A stretch of 64,000 nt of DNA from Verrucomicrobiales bacterium. GTDB lineage: Bacteria; Verrucomicrobiota; Verrucomicrobiia; Verrucomicrobiales; DEV007. Positions 7,506 through 15,808 of this stretch are shown piece by piece. Position 1 is the first letter of the stretch; every line of letters starts with the position of its first letter. Location: assembly GCA_016795385.1 (NCBI GenBank), contig JAEUHI010000086.1, positions 124,001 through 188,000 on the forward strand, given 5' to 3'. The position numbers and the translations under genes were made by a program. Below the pieces are notes generated by a model. It did not search any database, was not told the origin of the DNA, and worked only from the letters and a program-made list of their open reading frames with translations.

Positions 7506-9167
7506 TTATCGGACGAGCGGCACGAGAATCCGGGAGGCGTGGTCCCCCGAGTGGTGGATCGTGTTCGTCGCCGCGACGGCATCATCCGGGAACTCGCGCG
7601 TGAGAGGTTTTCCATTCTGCGGATTTGGTTCGTAATAGGGAGCCCCGGTGCTCGCGACGGTGACGCGGATGCGATGCCCCTTCGCAAAGACCTGGCTGAT
7701 CCATCCGACGGGGAACTTCACCGGATAAACCTTGCCGGGCTCCATCAACACCTCGCGGTCGAAGCCCTCGCGATAACGGACCCGCTGCGGGTAATCGATG
7801 ATGAGGATGGATCGCCCGTCCGGATAGACGTCGCTGACCCGCACGATCACATCGGTGTCCTGCGCCGTGGAGGAGAGATACAGCTCGGCTTGGACGCGTC
7901 CCGTCCACTCGACCGGTTCGCCCAAGGGATCGGTCGTGAAGGTGCGCACCTCCGCCTGCTCCTCAAAAGCCCGCGCGTCCTTCGCCCCCGGAAATCCGCC
8001 CGCCGGGATGTGCATCGGATGCCGCGGATCACTCAGGTAGCTCGTCGACGAACCCGCTTTCGCCGTTGGCTCCGGCTTCAACCCGCCGCCTTCGTGCAGG
8101 AACATCGGCGTCATCTCCGCCGCCGGGGGAAAGTCCGCCGCCTCGCGCCATTCGTTGCCCGGAGCCCCGGCCTCACCCACCGCGCCCATCACATACCAGC
8201 GCACCTTCGGGTCCGCCGTGACGCCGTTTTCGATTCCCTTCAGCCAATGATCGAACCAGCGCAGCATGTGCGCGTCGGTCTCCCAGGCCGCGTTGGCCGG
8301 ATACTCCAGTTCGCCGTTCTTGGTGCCTTTGTTAGAGCGGCCGTGCAGCCACGGACCGATGAGGAGCCACTGCTTCCCGCGCGAGCGGGGACCGCCTTCG
8401 TGCTCGCGACCGATGAAACTCGCGATCGAACCCTGGTTCATGAAATCATACCAGCTCCCGATCGTGAAACAGGGCACGTCCATCTTTCCGAAATGGGGGG
8501 TGCAATCCTCCGCCTTCCAATAGTCGTCGAAGGTGGGGTGACGGAACCATTCATCAAGGAGCTCCTCGTTGTCGCGCGGATCGCGGCAGACCTCGGCGAG
8601 ACTCTTGAAGCGCTCCGGCTTCGTCGCTCCGCCGATGCGATAACCTTCGTGGAAGAGGCTCAGGCCCGTGTCGACCATGTATTGGCAGACGAGGTGCGGC
8701 GGCTGCGTCACCGCGAGGTAATTCTGCGCGTAGCCACCCTGCGAGCTGCCGAAGGTCCCGACCTTGCCCGTGCTCCAGGGCTGCACCGCGAGCCATTCGC
8801 AGACGTCGTAGCCATCGCGCAGCTCGCCGAACTGCATCGCCCGGTAGCCGACCCATTTGCCTTCCGAAAGGTGCGTGCCGCGATAGTTCACCAGCGCCAC
8901 GACGTATCCACCGCGTGCCAGCTTCGCCGCCGACTCGCGCGTGCCCTTCGCTCGCAACGAGGCGTAACGCTGCTCGAAGATCACCGGCCAGGGTCCCTCG
9001 CCCTTCGGCGTGTAAAGATAAACCGAGAGCTTCACGCCATCCCGCATCGGCACCATCACGTGCTCTTCGCGGACGTCGCCGAAGTCGAGTGTTTCTTCTT
9101 CGGCGTAGCTCCATGCCGTCAAGAACAGAGAAACAACGATCGCCACGAACCAAGCTGCGGATTTCAT
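7506..9167 (-). CDS. Secreted CocE/NonD alpha/beta hydrolase (X-Pro acyl peptidase type)
   Basis: A 553-residue exported hydrolase with a signal peptide (residues 1-22, ending WSYAEE). The catalytic nucleophile lies in FGSSQGGYAQN (S142). The C-terminal beta-jelly-roll typical of CocE/X-prolyl dipeptidyl-peptidase-like enzymes is seen in VRVSDVYPDGRSILI and HRIRVTVASTGAPYYEPNPQ. The His near the very C-terminus (HHSGDHASRI) belongs to that region, and the acid/base residues cannot be fixed by eye. Such enzymes cleave esters or N-terminal acyl peptides; the substrate is unknown. The start at 9167 is the signal peptide Met. Confidence 0.87.
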   Translation of the reverse strand: MKSAAWFVAIVVSLFLTAWSYAEEETLDFGDVREEHVMVPMRDGVKLSVYLYTPKGEGPWPVIFEQRYASLRAKGTRESAAKLARGGYVVALVNYRGTHLSEGKWVGYRAMQFGELRDGYDVCEWLAVQPWSTGKVGTFGSSQGGYAQNYLAVTQPPHLVCQYMVDTGLSLFHEGYRIGGATKPERFKSLAEVCRDPRDNEELLDEWFRHPTFDDYWKAEDCTPHFGKMDVPCFTIGSWYDFMNQGSIASFIGREHEGGPRSRGKQWLLIGPWLHGRSNKGTKNGELEYPANAAWETDAHMLRWFDHWLKGIENGVTADPKVRWYVMGAVGEAGAPGNEWREAADFPPAAEMTPMFLHEGGGLKPEPTAKAGSSTSYLSDPRHPMHIPAGGFPGAKDARAFEEQAEVRTFTTDPLGEPVEWTGRVQAELYLSSTAQDTDVIVRVSDVYPDGRSILIIDYPQRVRYREGFDREVLMEPGKVYPVKFPVGWISQVFAKGHRIRVTVASTGAPYYEPNPQNGKPLTREFPDDAVAATNTIHHSGDHASRILVPLVR

Positions 9168-9219
9168 GGCAAAACCCTCGCGAAAAACGCGCCCGGGAGC
9201 GATCCTGAAATCACCCGCT

Positions 9220-9267
9220 CCGCACATCCGTGATGGGTTGACCGTGTTGGATGTGCGGTCTTACCCT
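9220..9267 (+). promoter_or_regulatory. Candidate promoter with inverted repeat upstream of DUF2071 gene
   Basis: CCGCACATCC (9220-9229) and GGATGTGCGG (9249-9258) are perfect 10-bp arms separated by 19 bases. A -35-like TTGACC (9238-9243) sits inside the loop and a -10-like TACCCT (9262-9267) follows 18 bases later. The right arm would lie in the spacer, a layout suited to repression of the gene at 9277. Confidence 0.45.
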
Positions 9268-9276
9268 CTTTGATTC

Positions 9277-10062
9277 ATGACCTCCCCCACCCCCGCCCAA
9301 CGCGAAGCCGTCCGCCAGCGCCCGCCCCACGAGCTGCCTGCGATGCGGCAGACCTGGTCGGAGCTGCTCTTTCTCCACTGGACCGCCGATCCTGACATCT
9401 GGCGAAAAACCCTGCCCGAGGGCCTCCATCTTGATACCTTCGACGGGGCCGCTTGGGTGGGAGTCGTGCCCTTCCGCATGGACCGGATCCGGCCCTACTG
9501 CCTGCCGCCGGTGCCGTGGCTCTCGTGGTTCCTCGAGCTCAACGTCAGGACCTACGTCCACGACGACGAGGGCAATCCCGGCGTCTGGTTCCATTCCCTC
9601 GATACGAACCGTTGGCCCGCCTACAAGATCGCGCGGACCGCCTTCAAGCTGCCTTACTTCCATGCCGCGATGCGGACCTCACGCGGTGCCGATGGCTGGA
9701 TCAATTACCGCTGCCGTCGTCGTGGAGAACAGGAAACGGCCGGCTTCCGCTATCGCATCGACTCCTCCGAAGCTCCACGGGAAGCGACTCCGGGCACGCT
9801 CGAGTTTTTCCTCCTCGAGCGTTATCTCCTCTTCAGCCACACGCCGGCGAACGGGCGCTATTTCTCCGGCCAGGTCCACCACACACCCTATCAATACCGC
9901 CAAGTGGAGGTGCCGGAGTGGTCGGCGCTGCCCGCGCTGTGGGATGGACTTCCACCGTTCGAAGGTCCACCGGCCCACGCCTGCGTGGCGGAGCCGGTCG
10001 ATGTCGAGGTCTTCGCGCTGCGGGAGATCACCGCGCAGCCTGATCGTTTCAACGTCCCCTGA
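9277..10062 (+). CDS. DUF2071 (YqjF-like) protein
   Basis: A 261-residue cytoplasmic protein of the DUF2071/YqjF family. It opens with a typical block (WSELLFLHWTADPDIWRKTL), followed by AWVGVVPFRMDRIRP and LELNVRTYV. The family forms a beta-barrel and has no proven activity. No signal peptide or membrane segment is present. Its last 14 bases overlap, tail to tail, the end of the minus-strand DUF4394 gene (10049-10062). Confidence 0.85.
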   Translation: MTSPTPAQREAVRQRPPHELPAMRQTWSELLFLHWTADPDIWRKTLPEGLHLDTFDGAAWVGVVPFRMDRIRPYCLPPVPWLSWFLELNVRTYVHDDEGNPGVWFHSLDTNRWPAYKIARTAFKLPYFHAAMRTSRGADGWINYRCRRRGEQETAGFRYRIDSSEAPREATPGTLEFFLLERYLLFSHTPANGRYFSGQVHHTPYQYRQVEVPEWSALPALWDGLPPFEGPPAHACVAEPVDVEVFALREITAQPDRFNVP

Positions 10063-12025
10063 TGATGACGATGCGATCCGGAGTCGAGCGATTCCCGGCC
10101 GCATCCCGCGCGACCACCACGAAGACGTTGCGTCCGAAATCGAGATCGACGGATTCGCTCCATCGGTTTGTGCCTTTGGCAGGGAGGAAGGTTCCGCCCG
10201 CGGGTTTCACGAAGACTCCGGTCACCGCCGTGTCGTCGGAGGCCCGGCCCTGAAGACGGAAGGACCGGACGCCGGCGCCCACGCGAATCCGCGAAGGACC
10301 TTGCGTGATCACCCGGGGTGCAAGGGTGTCGACGAAGGGGAGGATCGTCGTCGCGAATCCACCGACGGGCTCGAAACCGGCCGGGAAGGTGCCGATCACG
10401 CTGCCCAGCGCACCGGTTTGCAGATCGATCCGACGCAGGGTGAAGCCGCCGCCCGATCCCACCACGACGAAGCCGACATTTTCTCCATTGAACGAGAGAA
10501 TGTCGAAGGCGGTATTGCCGGTGACATTGCTTCCCAACGGACCCACGACGGTGGAAACCCCCGAGTTCGCTGCCGGTGACGTGAGGAGCACGTCGTTGTT
10601 CGCATCGAGGTAATAGAGACGCGTCCCCGGTGCGGTCGCTCCGGCGCGGGCGGTGTCCGTGTTGGTGTAGGCGGCGGCGGAGATACCGGGCGAGGCCATG
10701 GCATTGACGGTGAGCCCGGTATCGACCGCAGCCACGCCACCGGTGGCGGAATGAAGGCGCAGATTGGTCCCGGCGGAATCGACGAGCCGGATGCGGATGC
10801 TGCCGTCTCCCTGGAGGGTCGTGGGATTGAAATCAAATCCAAAGAGATTGGAGGAAGCGATCGAATAGTTTCCGGGAGTGGCAGCCGCGTTTGCGAATCC
10901 GGATCCAATGGGGGTCGCCGTTCCATCATTGAGATTCACGGTGCGGAGCTGGGAATTTCCCTGACCGACGGCGATCGCATAGAGGGTGTTGGTACCGGGG
11001 AGAAAGTCGATCCCTTTCACGTCGCTCTGTCCGGCCGGACCGATCGGGGTGACGAGGGACGGATCGCTCAAGGGAAAGGAGAAGAGCTGACCGGTGGCAT
11101 TGTAGGCGAACCCGGTGGCACGCACCGGGAGGCTGGGCTCGGGACGATCGACGATGGCGAAGCCGCGGGTGGGTTCGAATCCGGTCGGGAAGGCTCCCGT
11201 CGCGGTGAGGGCCCCGGTCGCGAGATTGATGGTGTAAAGCGAATAGGTCGAGCCTCCGTCGGCCGAGGCCACAACGTAGCCGAATGGATTCCCACCCGAG
11301 GTGAAGATGTCAAAACTGGCGACGGCGTTGAGATCGACTCCCAGCGCTCCCACGGATACGAAAGCCCCGCTGTTCGCATTCGCCGAGAGCACGAGCGCGT
11401 CATTGAGCGTGTCGATGTAATAGAGCGTGGTCGGAGTGACCATGCCTCCCATCCGTTCGGTATCGGAGTTGGTGTAGGCTCCGGCCGCGACGGAGAGGGT
11501 TGCCGGCACTCCGCCGGTGTAGGCGAGATTGCCGTCCACATTCGTGACCGCACCGGTCGCCGAATTGAAGCGGAGGTTTACTCCCTCGGCGGTGACGAAG
11601 CGGAAGCGGCTGCTCCCATCGCCCTGCAGGGTGGTCGGATTGAAATCGAGGCCATACGCGGCCGAGGCCGTGCTGATGATGTAGGGATTCGCATCCCCCG
11701 CCGTGCCGGAGGCGGGAATGGCCGGACCCACCGCGGTGCGGTCACCCGTGCCGGGGTCGATCATGAAGACCTGCACCTGCGAGGTCCCCGTGAGAACATC
11801 GACCGCATAGAGCGTCGAAGTACCGGGCCGCGTGTCGATCGCGCGGACATTCGCGCCGGCCGTCGCCGGACCGACGGGGATCACACTGCCGGGATTGGTG
11901 AGATCGAAGGTGAACAATTGTCCGCTCGAATTGTAGGCATAGCCGTAGGGTTTGGCCACGCCGGGAGCGGCATGACAGAGGACTCCGAGGGCGAGGAGCC
12001 CGAACAGGTGCGTTTGGATTTTCAT
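10049..12025 (-). CDS. Secreted DUF4394 protein, two repeats plus Ig-like C-terminus
   Basis: A 658-residue exported protein. After a signal peptide (MKIQTHLFGLLALGVLCHAA) come two DUF4394 units of about 270 residues each. Both carry GYAYNSSGQLFTFDL/GFAYNATGQLFSFPL, GLDFNPTTLQGDGSSR/GFDFNPTTLQGDGSIR, and a tail reading GFEP(T/V). This pattern suggests a beta-propeller. The last ~85 residues look like an Ig-like bacterial surface domain. DUF4394 is known from proteins near ECF sigma and anti-sigma genes. This gene is divergent from such an operon, and its promoter carries the same bipartite motif. The start at 12025 is the signal peptide Met. A surface or periplasmic role is inferred. Confidence 0.85.
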   Translation of the reverse strand: MKIQTHLFGLLALGVLCHAAPGVAKPYGYAYNSSGQLFTFDLTNPGSVIPVGPATAGANVRAIDTRPGTSTLYAVDVLTGTSQVQVFMIDPGTGDRTAVGPAIPASGTAGDANPYIISTASAAYGLDFNPTTLQGDGSSRFRFVTAEGVNLRFNSATGAVTNVDGNLAYTGGVPATLSVAAGAYTNSDTERMGGMVTPTTLYYIDTLNDALVLSANANSGAFVSVGALGVDLNAVASFDIFTSGGNPFGYVVASADGGSTYSLYTINLATGALTATGAFPTGFEPTRGFAIVDRPEPSLPVRATGFAYNATGQLFSFPLSDPSLVTPIGPAGQSDVKGIDFLPGTNTLYAIAVGQGNSQLRTVNLNDGTATPIGSGFANAAATPGNYSIASSNLFGFDFNPTTLQGDGSIRIRLVDSAGTNLRLHSATGGVAAVDTGLTVNAMASPGISAAAYTNTDTARAGATAPGTRLYYLDANNDVLLTSPAANSGVSTVVGPLGSNVTGNTAFDILSFNGENVGFVVVGSGGGFTLRRIDLQTGALGSVIGTFPAGFEPVGGFATTILPFVDTLAPRVITQGPSRIRVGAGVRSFRLQGRASDDTAVTGVFVKPAGGTFLPAKGTNRWSESVDLDFGRNVFVVVARDAAGNRSTPDRIVIIRGR

Positions 12026-12098
12026 GATTTGAATGGGTTGGTTCTGGGTCCCCCCACCCCTGCTCGAAAAGGAAGCCACAGGTTCGGGGTTCTCCCGC

Positions 12099-12131
12099 GT
12101 GGTTCGCCGGATTCGACCGGATCGATCAAAC
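12099..12131 (-). promoter_or_regulatory. Bipartite promoter element of DUF4394 gene
   Basis: Read on the minus strand from 12131: GTTTGATCGAT, 12 unconserved bases, then GGCGAACCAC ending at 12099. The two blocks are identical, with identical spacing, to those in front of the divergent TPR gene. This is strong evidence for a shared sigma factor or operator. The nearby ECF sigma (15809-16417) is the obvious candidate. Confidence 0.7.
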
Positions 12132-12132
12132 A

Positions 12133-12144
12133 ATTTTCGAAAAT
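12133..12144. promoter_or_regulatory. 12-bp AT-rich palindrome between the divergent promoters
   Basis: ATTTTCGAAAAT is a perfect palindrome lying just inside the DUF4394-side promoter element. It could be a repressor or nucleoid-protein site; nothing confirms this. Confidence 0.3.
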
Positions 12145-12211
12145 CTTCTCATGGCGGTCATCAGAGCCCGCCGCGCCTCGCCCCCGAGGGGGAAAAAGAA
12201 AAACGAAAAAA

Positions 12212-12244
12212 GTTTGATCGATTCGCAGTGCCTTGGCGAACCAC
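12212..12244 (+). promoter_or_regulatory. Bipartite promoter element of TPR-DUF4331-sigma operon
   Basis: GTTTGATCGAT (12212-12222), 12 bases, GGCGAACCAC (12235-12244), matching the DUF4394-side element base for base outside the spacer. If GGCGAACC serves as -10, transcription would begin only a few bases before the ATG at 12257, giving a nearly leaderless mRNA. Confidence 0.7.
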
Positions 12245-12256
12245 CGCCAAAGCCCC

Positions 12257-13576
12257 ATGCGAACGATCCTGTTTTCCCTCTATCTCGGCCTTGGCCTGAC
12301 TGCCTGCGAACGCTCCGCCGACGTGACTCCAGCGCGTGCCCTCGACCTCGTGCTCGTCCCGCACGAAGGCGAAGCGGAGTCGGACCAAGCGATCCAACGC
12401 GCCCAAGCCCGTGTCGGCACCGGTCATCAGATCGAGGCCGCGCTCGGGCACCTCGGTTGGGCCTACGTCGCAAAGGCTCGGGCGAGCCGTGACGAGGGCT
12501 ACTACCGCCTCGCCCAGGCCTGCGCCGAAGCCATCATCGAGGAGACGGCATCGACGAGCGAATCCCGTCCGCCCGAGGCGCTGCTCTTGCTGGGTCATGT
12601 CGCCGCGACTTTCCACCGCTTCGCCGAAGCCGAAGCCATCGCCGCCGAACTCGTGCAGCGACGCGGCCTGCCCTTCGACCACCTCCTCCTCGGCGACGCG
12701 CTGATGGAGCAGGGCAAGATCGAAGAAGCGATCGCTTCTTACCAGACCGGCGTCGATCTCAAACCGGGTCTGCAATCCTATGCGCGGGTCGGCTGGATGC
12801 GCTGGCTCATCGGTGACCTCGAGGGTGCGATCGAGGCAACGGAACTCGCCGCGGGCGCGGCCTCACCGCGCGATCGGGAATCAATCGCATGGGTGCGTTC
12901 GCGGCTCGGTCATTTCCGGATGCTCTCGGGTGATCGAGAAGGCGCGAAGAAAGAACTTGCGATCGCCCTTGCCGCGCTTGCGGATTATCCACCGGCCTTG
13001 GTGTTGGAAGCGAAACTCGCGCTGGCCGACAGCGACGTCGCAGCCGCGATCGCCGGTCTGCGCCGAGCCGTGGCCATCGAACCGCTGCCCGAGCCACTCT
13101 GGCTCCTCGCCGAGGCCTTGACCGAGGTGGAAAAACACGACGAGGCAAAGGCCGTCTTCGAGGAACTCGCGCGCACCGGTGAGCGCAGCGATCCGCGGAC
13201 CCATGCCCTCTTCCTCGCCACGACGGGACGGTCACCCGACTCCGCCCTGCGCCTCGCCGAAGCCGAGCTGAAAGAACGGGCCGATTACTTCACCCGCGAC
13301 GCCCTCGCCTGGGCCCTCTTCGCGAATGGGCGCATTGCCGAGGCGCGCGTCGAAATGGACCGCGCCCTCGCCGGCGGCACGATCGATGCCCGTCTCTTTT
13401 TCCATGCCGCCATGATCGCGAACGCCGCCGGCGAAACCGCCGAAGCGGCCGACTGGATCGCCTCGGCCCGCGACCTCCAGGCATCGCTCCTGCCTTCGGA
13501 GCGACGAGCCCTCGCGCAGCTCGCCAAGAATCTCCCCGACGCGAGTCCACTCGCCGACGGAACCACCAACCCATGA
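12257..13576 (+). CDS. TPR-repeat lipoprotein
   Basis: A 439-residue protein with a lipoprotein signal ending in LTAC (Cys about residue 17), so it is probably lipid-anchored. The remainder is Ala/Glu-rich helical repeats recognisable as tetratricopeptide repeats, for example LLLGDALMEQGKIEEAIASY, then LKPGLQSYARVGWMRWLIGD, and later ALAWALFANGRIAEARVEMD. TPR arrays mediate protein-protein contacts. I start at 12257 because an upstream TTG lies inside the promoter element and would bury the lipobox signal. The stop overlaps the DUF4331 start by ATGA, so the two are co-translated. Confidence 0.85.
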   Translation: MRTILFSLYLGLGLTACERSADVTPARALDLVLVPHEGEAESDQAIQRAQARVGTGHQIEAALGHLGWAYVAKARASRDEGYYRLAQACAEAIIEETASTSESRPPEALLLLGHVAATFHRFAEAEAIAAELVQRRGLPFDHLLLGDALMEQGKIEEAIASYQTGVDLKPGLQSYARVGWMRWLIGDLEGAIEATELAAGAASPRDRESIAWVRSRLGHFRMLSGDREGAKKELAIALAALADYPPALVLEAKLALADSDVAAAIAGLRRAVAIEPLPEPLWLLAEALTEVEKHDEAKAVFEELARTGERSDPRTHALFLATTGRSPDSALRLAEAELKERADYFTRDALAWALFANGRIAEARVEMDRALAGGTIDARLFFHAAMIANAAGETAEAADWIASARDLQASLLPSERRALAQLAKNLPDASPLADGTTNP

Positions 13577-15138
13577 TCGAAAGACACACCATGAAATCCT
13601 ATCGAAACCACCAAATCCCGCGCTCCTTCGTGACGCTGGCGGCCATTCTCGCCCTCGGCGGGAGCGCTTCCGCCTCGAGCCACATGGACGCACCCCTAGT
13701 CACCCTCGACCCGGCCGCGAACACGACCGACGTCTACGCCTTCGTCGCCAACCACGCGGGGAACAAATCCCTCGTCGTCGCTCTCGGCGTCTACCCGCAT
13801 CAGGAGCCCGGGATCGGGCCGAACAAATACAACTTCGACGACAACGTCCTCTACGCCATCCACGTCGCCACCGGAGCCGACCGCGCCGCGGGCCGGGCGA
13901 CCTACAGCTATGAGTTCGACTTCACCACGACCTACAAGAACGAGGGCACGATCCTGCAATCTTATCTTGGCGTCGTGAATGCTGTCGATGATGCCAACCA
14001 GAACCTCACCCAGACCTACACCGTGACGAAGGTCACGACAGCCACGGGTGCCCGCACCCTCCTCGGCAACGGGGTGGTGCCTCCGAACAACCAGGGCATC
14101 GCCACGCCGCTCTACAATCAGGGCAACAACGGCGAAATGCCCGCGAAACCCGGCGTCTCCAGCGCGGCGGGTCTCGATCCCTATACCGCCGCCGCCATCA
14201 CCACACTCGGCAACGGCTACGTGTCCTTCGCAGGACAGCGGGATGATGGCTTCTTCGGCGACATCCAGTCCATCTTCGACCTGCTCCAGCTCCGGGATCC
14301 CGGAAAGGATTCGCAGGGAGGCTTCAACATCCATCTGATGTCCCTCGTCATTCCGATCGCGGAACTCGGCAGCGACCAGCAGATCGTCGGCGTCTACGCC
14401 ACGACGAGCCGCCCGACCGTGAACCTCGTGACTTCGCAGACGCAGGATTTGAACCGCAAGGTCCGCAATCTCCGGGCCCGCAACCTCCGCGAAGTGACCC
14501 TCACCCGCATCATCCGGAACACGACGCGTGCCGTGCCCGGCATGGTCCAGGTCGGCCGCCAAGGGAATCCGCTCTTCTGCGAAGCCCTCGTCGCGATCGA
14601 AGACAAGGATCTCTACAACCGTTCCTCGCCCACCGAAGACAACACCCTCTTCCGGAAGTATGCGGAGACGCCCGAGCTCGCGGCCCTCATCAATGCGATC
14701 GTCTTCGCCGGAAACGGACCGGCAATCACGACCGGGCGCACCGACCTCGCCGGCATCTTTATCCCCGACCTCATCAAGGTGGATCTTTCGACCCCGCCCG
14801 CGCGCCTCGCCGGTGGTGGTCCGATGGATCCGACGAATCCCGATGACATGGGCTTCTCGAGCCAGAGCATCTTCGGCGGCGACACGCTCCTCAGCGCGGT
14901 GCAGGATCCCTTCGCCAACGGAGGCAACATTCCCGGCGGCTGGCCGAACGGACGGCGTTTCGGTGACGACGTCATCGACATCGCCGTGACCGCGATCATC
15001 AGCGATCTGCGGACCAATCCCGTGACGATCAACTCCGCCGCCGGCATCGACGGGGTGGACGCGAACGACACCAGCTACAACAAGGTCTTCCCCTACGAGT
15101 CGACCCCGCAGAACGGTCGCAATCATACTCATCCCTGA
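13573..15138 (+). CDS. Secreted DUF4331 protein
   Basis: A 521-residue exported protein. The signal region runs to about residue 36 (FVTLAAILALGGSASA), followed at once by SSHMDAPLVTLDPAANTTDV, the family's conserved opening. Later landmarks are NTTDVYAFV, GQRDDGFFGDIQSIFDLLQL and the C-terminal FPYESTPQNGRNHTHP. DUF4331 proteins are extracytoplasmic and their biochemical role is unknown. They often co-occur with TPR and sigma/anti-sigma genes, as here. The ATG at 13573 overlaps the TPR stop; a second Met at 13591 could also serve as start. Confidence 0.88.
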   Translation: MIERHTMKSYRNHQIPRSFVTLAAILALGGSASASSHMDAPLVTLDPAANTTDVYAFVANHAGNKSLVVALGVYPHQEPGIGPNKYNFDDNVLYAIHVATGADRAAGRATYSYEFDFTTTYKNEGTILQSYLGVVNAVDDANQNLTQTYTVTKVTTATGARTLLGNGVVPPNNQGIATPLYNQGNNGEMPAKPGVSSAAGLDPYTAAAITTLGNGYVSFAGQRDDGFFGDIQSIFDLLQLRDPGKDSQGGFNIHLMSLVIPIAELGSDQQIVGVYATTSRPTVNLVTSQTQDLNRKVRNLRARNLREVTLTRIIRNTTRAVPGMVQVGRQGNPLFCEALVAIEDKDLYNRSSPTEDNTLFRKYAETPELAALINAIVFAGNGPAITTGRTDLAGIFIPDLIKVDLSTPPARLAGGGPMDPTNPDDMGFSSQSIFGGDTLLSAVQDPFANGGNIPGGWPNGRRFGDDVIDIAVTAIISDLRTNPVTINSAAGIDGVDANDTSYNKVFPYESTPQNGRNHTHP

Positions 15139-15153
15139 GGTTTTCTCCTCCTC

Positions 15154-15711
15154 ATGAGACCCTCCCTCTTTCTCCCCGCGCTGGCCCTGCCCCTCCTCGC
15201 GATGACGGCGCGCGCCCACGATCCCGGGTTCAGCACCGCCATCGTCACGGTCGGCGCGCGGGAGATCGAGGCGGTGGTCACCTACTCTTTCAAGGAAATC
15301 CACGGAGATCCGGCCTTGCAGGAGTCGGCGGCGTTCCAGATCGACGATGCTGTTCCTGACGCACCAAGCCACGAGTTCAAAGGCGACGACGAAAATCTCA
15401 TCTACCGGATCGTCTCACCGCGCCCGGCTCATGGTCGGGTGAATCTCTCCGCTCCCTTGCTCGATCAACTCGCGCCCGGACACCGCCAGCACCTCCTCGT
15501 CCGCGATGAGGAGAAAGCCGTCCTGCTGAATCAGTTTCTTCAACGAGGCCGATCCTCCGCCGAACTCGCCCTCGCGCCCCTGCCGGAGGCCGCGTCCCGC
15601 GTGAATCCGTTCCTCGCGATTGCCCTCGAGATCGGCGCCTTCGCCATCGCCCTCTGGCTGGTCTTTTGCCGTGCGCCACATTCCAAGCCCGTCTCCACAC
15701 GACCGACTTGA
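15154..15711 (+). CDS. Small exported protein with C-terminal membrane anchor
   Basis: A 185-residue protein with a signal peptide (residues 1-21, ending ARAHD), an extracytoplasmic domain of ~120 residues, and one C-terminal transmembrane segment (LAIALEIGAFAIALWLVF) with a short basic tail. The His-Asp after cleavage and the overall start recall the extracellular part of HupE/UreJ-like proteins, but the multi-spanning half of that family is absent; this link is inference. It lies 15 bases after DUF4331 and about 100 bases before the sigma gene, so it is part of the same operon. Confidence 0.7.
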   Translation: MRPSLFLPALALPLLAMTARAHDPGFSTAIVTVGAREIEAVVTYSFKEIHGDPALQESAAFQIDDAVPDAPSHEFKGDDENLIYRIVSPRPAHGRVNLSAPLLDQLAPGHRQHLLVRDEEKAVLLNQFLQRGRSSAELALAPLPEAASRVNPFLAIALEIGAFAIALWLVFCRAPHSKPVSTRPT

Positions 15712-15723
15712 CTCCCGACTCCC
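15710..15723 (+). repeat. Two heptamers at a stop codon
   Basis: GACTCCC is repeated twice in tandem, the first copy starting inside the TGA stop of the preceding gene. A two-unit repeat alone is weak evidence. It is listed because longer heptamer tracts occupy the same position at other genes here. Confidence 0.4.
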
Positions 15724-15782
15724 ATCCGTCCTCCCACCGACGGAACCTTCCCACCATCCCACTTGCCCTCCTGCTCATGCAA

Positions 15783-15803
15783 CGTAACGTGGCGGACGTT
15801 ACG
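15783..15803 (+). promoter_or_regulatory. Perfect inverted repeat before ECF sigma start
   Basis: CGTAACGT (15783-15790), GGCGG, ACGTTACG (15796-15803): perfect 8-bp arms ending five bases before the ATG at 15809. It could be an operator, or an mRNA hairpin that limits sigma translation. A later start at 15869 (MDLFTN) would place it in a normal leader. Confidence 0.5.
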
Positions 15804-15808
15804 CCGGC

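Noticed and set aside
12181..12216. CCCCC-GA-GGGGG followed by an A-rich run, as a terminator
   Set aside because: On the plus strand the tail is A-rich, not U-rich; on the minus strand the T-run comes before the stem. No gene ends here.
12233..12256. TTG start eight residues upstream of the TPR lipoprotein
   Set aside because: It would place the start inside the conserved promoter block and displace the lipoprotein signal.
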